Below, piece after piece: positions 6,268-7,969 of a DNA stretch of 7,969 nt. The translations under genes were made by a program, and so were the position numbers. Position 1 is the stretch's first letter. Each line of letters starts with the position of its first letter. Source of the DNA: Promethearchaeota archaeon. Lineage in GTDB: Archaea; Asgardarchaeota; Lokiarchaeia; Sigynarchaeales; SOKP01. Below the pieces are notes generated by a model that was not told the origin of the DNA, searched no databases, and was given only the letters and a program-made list of their open reading frames with translations. The stretch lies in assembly GCA_014730295.1 (NCBI GenBank), contig WJIN01000049.1, positions 1-7,969 on the forward strand. The letters are read 5' to 3'.

Positions 6268-7755
6268 ATGAAAAAAATTAACATCAAAACAACAGTTTTT
6301 TTACTATTACTATTATTTATGACTTCCGGAGTATTCTTAGTACCTGCAATTGCTAAAACCGAATTGAAGACATCCCAACCTGTGGTAATAGATATTGTGG
6401 TGACTGATGAGCAATTTGCTTCAGTGACAGCGGGATTGAATCGATTTCAAGATTCACCATTAAGTAATGGGATTGATGCTGTAAACATTATCTCTTCGGG
6501 AAGTAATGCTGATCAACAACTAGCATTCCTACAAACGAGATTAGCTGCCGGAGATACAACCCTAGACGTTATAGGATTAGATGTTGTATGGACTGCTCAG
6601 TTTGCTGCCAATGGTTGGATAATAAATCTATCAAGTCCGACATACTTAGGAACTAGTTATGATATGAGCATTTTTATTGGAGGGATGGCCGATTCTTGTA
6701 TTTATAAAGATTCTATCTACGCACTTCCATGGTTCTTTAATTTAGGTGTTCTTTATTATCGAAGAGATTTAATGGAGCAAAATGGATTCACATTAGACGA
6801 TATCGATACTTGGGCGGAATTAAATGCTACAGCTAATGCTATTCTTGCTGCAAATAGTTCTGACATTTCAGGCTTAGTTGGATTTACAGCACAGATGGCT
6901 AATTATGAAGGTGGAACCGTCAATTTTATAGAGTGGATTGGTGCAAATGGTGCTACTGAAATAGTTGATGCCGAAGGAGATTTCAATGTAACGAAATCTG
7001 AAATAGTCGAAGCACTGACCTTTTTAAAAGCATTAATTGCCCCTAGCGATACAACTGACTTAGCTACCACTGATTATATTATTTCTAGAGAGATATTAAC
7101 CTCTACAGAGGCAGAATCTGGTGATAAATGGTTAGACGGTGAAGCAATATTCGTACGTCAATGGCCGTATATCTATGATTTATCTTTAGAAAGCTCTGAT
7201 CCGATCTTTAATTCAGTTGATGGAGATGGATTGCCTATAAATTGGGGTATCACGGGAATTCCTACATTTGATGGTACAGTTGATCAGAAGTCTGCTTGTG
7301 TAGGTGGACAGATTTTATCTATAAATAGTCAAAGTCCTTATAAACAAGCTGCTTTAAATGTTACGAGATATCTTTGTGAGGATAACTTTTCTCAATATCA
7401 ACCCTTAGAAGAATATTCTCATCCTCCAGCTTTAAAGGAAACATATCAAGGACTACCAACTGATCTTCTATTTGCTGAAGCATTCTTTAATGCATCTGAT
7501 GTAACACTTGCGAGACCAATTTTTCCAAAATATTCGCTCGTTAGTGATGTAATCTCTGATAGCTTTTCAGCAATTATAAGTTGTCAAGCGACACCTCAAG
7601 CTGGATTGACCACGATGCAAAATAATATAGAATCAGTTTTAACAGAAGTTCCGGATGTTATTCCTGGATTTATGCTACCTCTTGGCTTATTAGTCATAAG
7701 TTCGATGATTTCTCTTATAATAATAGTCCAACGAAAAAAAGTCAAGAAGAAATAA
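6268..7755 (+). CDS. Sugar ABC transporter solute-binding protein, C-terminally membrane-anchored
   Basis: A 495-residue extracytoplasmic binding protein of the MalE-like family (family 1 solute-binding proteins), probably for trehalose, maltose or a related glucoside. A Sec signal peptide (MKKINIK, hydrophobic 9-26) ends in a signal-peptidase-type site after PAIA (about residue 29); there is no lipobox cysteine. Family landmarks are LDVVWTAQFAANGWI (105-118), YALPWFFNLGVLYYRRDLM (151-169), a TW at 181-182, GEAIFVRQWPY (291-301) and a GG..L.I segment (346-352). Residues 464-487 carry PGF (466-468) followed by a membrane helix and a basic tail (QRKKVKKK), so the mature protein is anchored at its C-terminus. 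Seven N-x-S/T sequons (N120, 186, 196, 240, 364, 373, 408) suggest N-glycosylation, and four cysteines (144, 344, 370, 439) could form disulfides. A permease gene follows after 63 bp and treT is divergent. The substrate is inferred from context. Confidence 0.88.
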   Translation: MKKINIKTTVFLLLLLFMTSGVFLVPAIAKTELKTSQPVVIDIVVTDEQFASVTAGLNRFQDSPLSNGIDAVNIISSGSNADQQLAFLQTRLAAGDTTLDVIGLDVVWTAQFAANGWIINLSSPTYLGTSYDMSIFIGGMADSCIYKDSIYALPWFFNLGVLYYRRDLMEQNGFTLDDIDTWAELNATANAILAANSSDISGLVGFTAQMANYEGGTVNFIEWIGANGATEIVDAEGDFNVTKSEIVEALTFLKALIAPSDTTDLATTDYIISREILTSTEAESGDKWLDGEAIFVRQWPYIYDLSLESSDPIFNSVDGDGLPINWGITGIPTFDGTVDQKSACVGGQILSINSQSPYKQAALNVTRYLCEDNFSQYQPLEEYSHPPALKETYQGLPTDLLFAEAFFNASDVTLARPIFPKYSLVSDVISDSFSAIISCQATPQAGLTTMQNNIESVLTEVPDVIPGFMLPLGLLVISSMISLIIIVQRKKVKKK

Positions 7756-7776
7756 ATAAAACTAAATAAAATTTAC

Positions 7777-7786
7777 TTTTTTTTTT
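7777..7786 (+). terminator. T10 tract between binding-protein and permease genes
   Basis: Ten consecutive T lie 21 nt after the binding-protein stop, without an obvious hairpin. Poly-T of this length is a typical archaeal intrinsic termination signal. Partial termination here would give more binding protein than permease. Confidence 0.45.
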
Positions 7787-7790
7787 AAAT

Positions 7791-7800
7791 TTTAAATATA
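7791..7800 (+). promoter_or_regulatory. Possible TATA box of the permease gene
   Basis: TTTAAATATA is centred about 23-24 nt upstream of the ATG at 7819, directly after the T10 tract. The ATG has no clear SD (only GAAG), so a separate leaderless transcript is possible. The surrounding sequence is extremely AT-rich, so this is weak evidence. Confidence 0.3.
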
Positions 7801-7818
7801 ACTTAAATTGAAGATATT

Positions 7819-7969
7819 ATGTCAAGTATAGTTCAAAAAACCAAACCAACAGAAATAAAAACTCAAGAAAGGGAAGCACCTCCATCAGATTATGCTTTTA
7901 CCGGATCGCTAATCTTACCTGCATTAATCTTAATTGCAATTGCAATTTTTTTACCTATAATTATTGGAA
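7819..7969 (+). CDS. Sugar ABC transporter permease, N-terminus (partial)
   Basis: Open from ATG at 7819 to the right edge, giving 50 residues. A polar, charged N-terminal tail (about 1-24, with KPTEIKTQEREAPP) is followed by a hydrophobic segment FTGSLILPALILIAIAIFLP, the usual first transmembrane helix of MalF/UgpA-type permeases, with the characteristic L-x-L-P-A-L-I-L-I pattern and a following proline. Its position 63 bp after a sugar-binding protein on the same strand supports the call. The diagnostic EAA loop would be outside the window. It would form the membrane channel with a second permease and an ATPase expected downstream. Confidence 0.75.
   Translation, partial: MSSIVQKTKPTEIKTQEREAPPSDYAFTGSLILPALILIAIAIFLPIIIG

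Noticed and set aside
1..7969. CRISPR arrays, insertion sequences, tRNA/rRNA genes, toxin-antitoxin or phage genes
   Set aside because: No repeat-spacer pattern, transposase, terminal inverted repeats or structured RNA signature was seen on either strand; all major frames are metabolic or transport genes.

Overview
The window is AT-rich (roughly one third G+C by eye) and looks archaeal. Several starts have a TATA-like box about 23-27 nt upstream and no Shine-Dalgarno (SD) sequence, which fits leaderless transcripts. Other starts have clear SD sites, and gene ends are followed by short T-rich tracts. A TreT-type trehalose synthase next to a sugar ABC transporter, and a DUF362 ferredoxin-like protein, also suit an archaeon. 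The low G+C and the C-terminally anchored binding protein would suit an Asgard/Lokiarchaeia-like lineage, but that placement is only an inference.

Layout. Left end (1-1314, + strand): the last 53 codons of a TldD/PmbA-family protein, then an intact alanine dehydrogenase (TTG start, strong SD). Middle (1421-4454, - strand): an IlvD/Edd-family dehydratase, facing alanine dehydrogenase tail to tail. Upstream of it on the same strand is a DUF362 protein with two ferredoxin-type 4Fe-4S motifs. Between 4455 and 4907 lies a divergent promoter region and a small two-helix membrane protein of unknown function (+ strand). It converges on the next gene, with a hairpin/T-tract terminator at the junction.

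Right end (4908-7969): a sugar module. treT (- strand) is transcribed away from a sugar ABC transporter (+ strand) that begins with a membrane-anchored solute-binding protein and continues into the first 50 codons of a permease cut by the window edge. By analogy with the Thermococcales trehalose/maltose locus, the transporter probably brings in an alpha-glucoside such as trehalose. TreT would then interconvert trehalose with NDP-glucose and glucose in the cytoplasm. The second permease and ATPase should lie beyond 7969.

Nothing here is a clear new system. The points most worth a second look are the binding protein's C-terminal PGF-TM-basic tail in place of a lipobox, the altered active-site motifs of the IlvD-like dehydratase, the mixed leaderless/SD start pattern, and the T10 tract between binding protein and permease.
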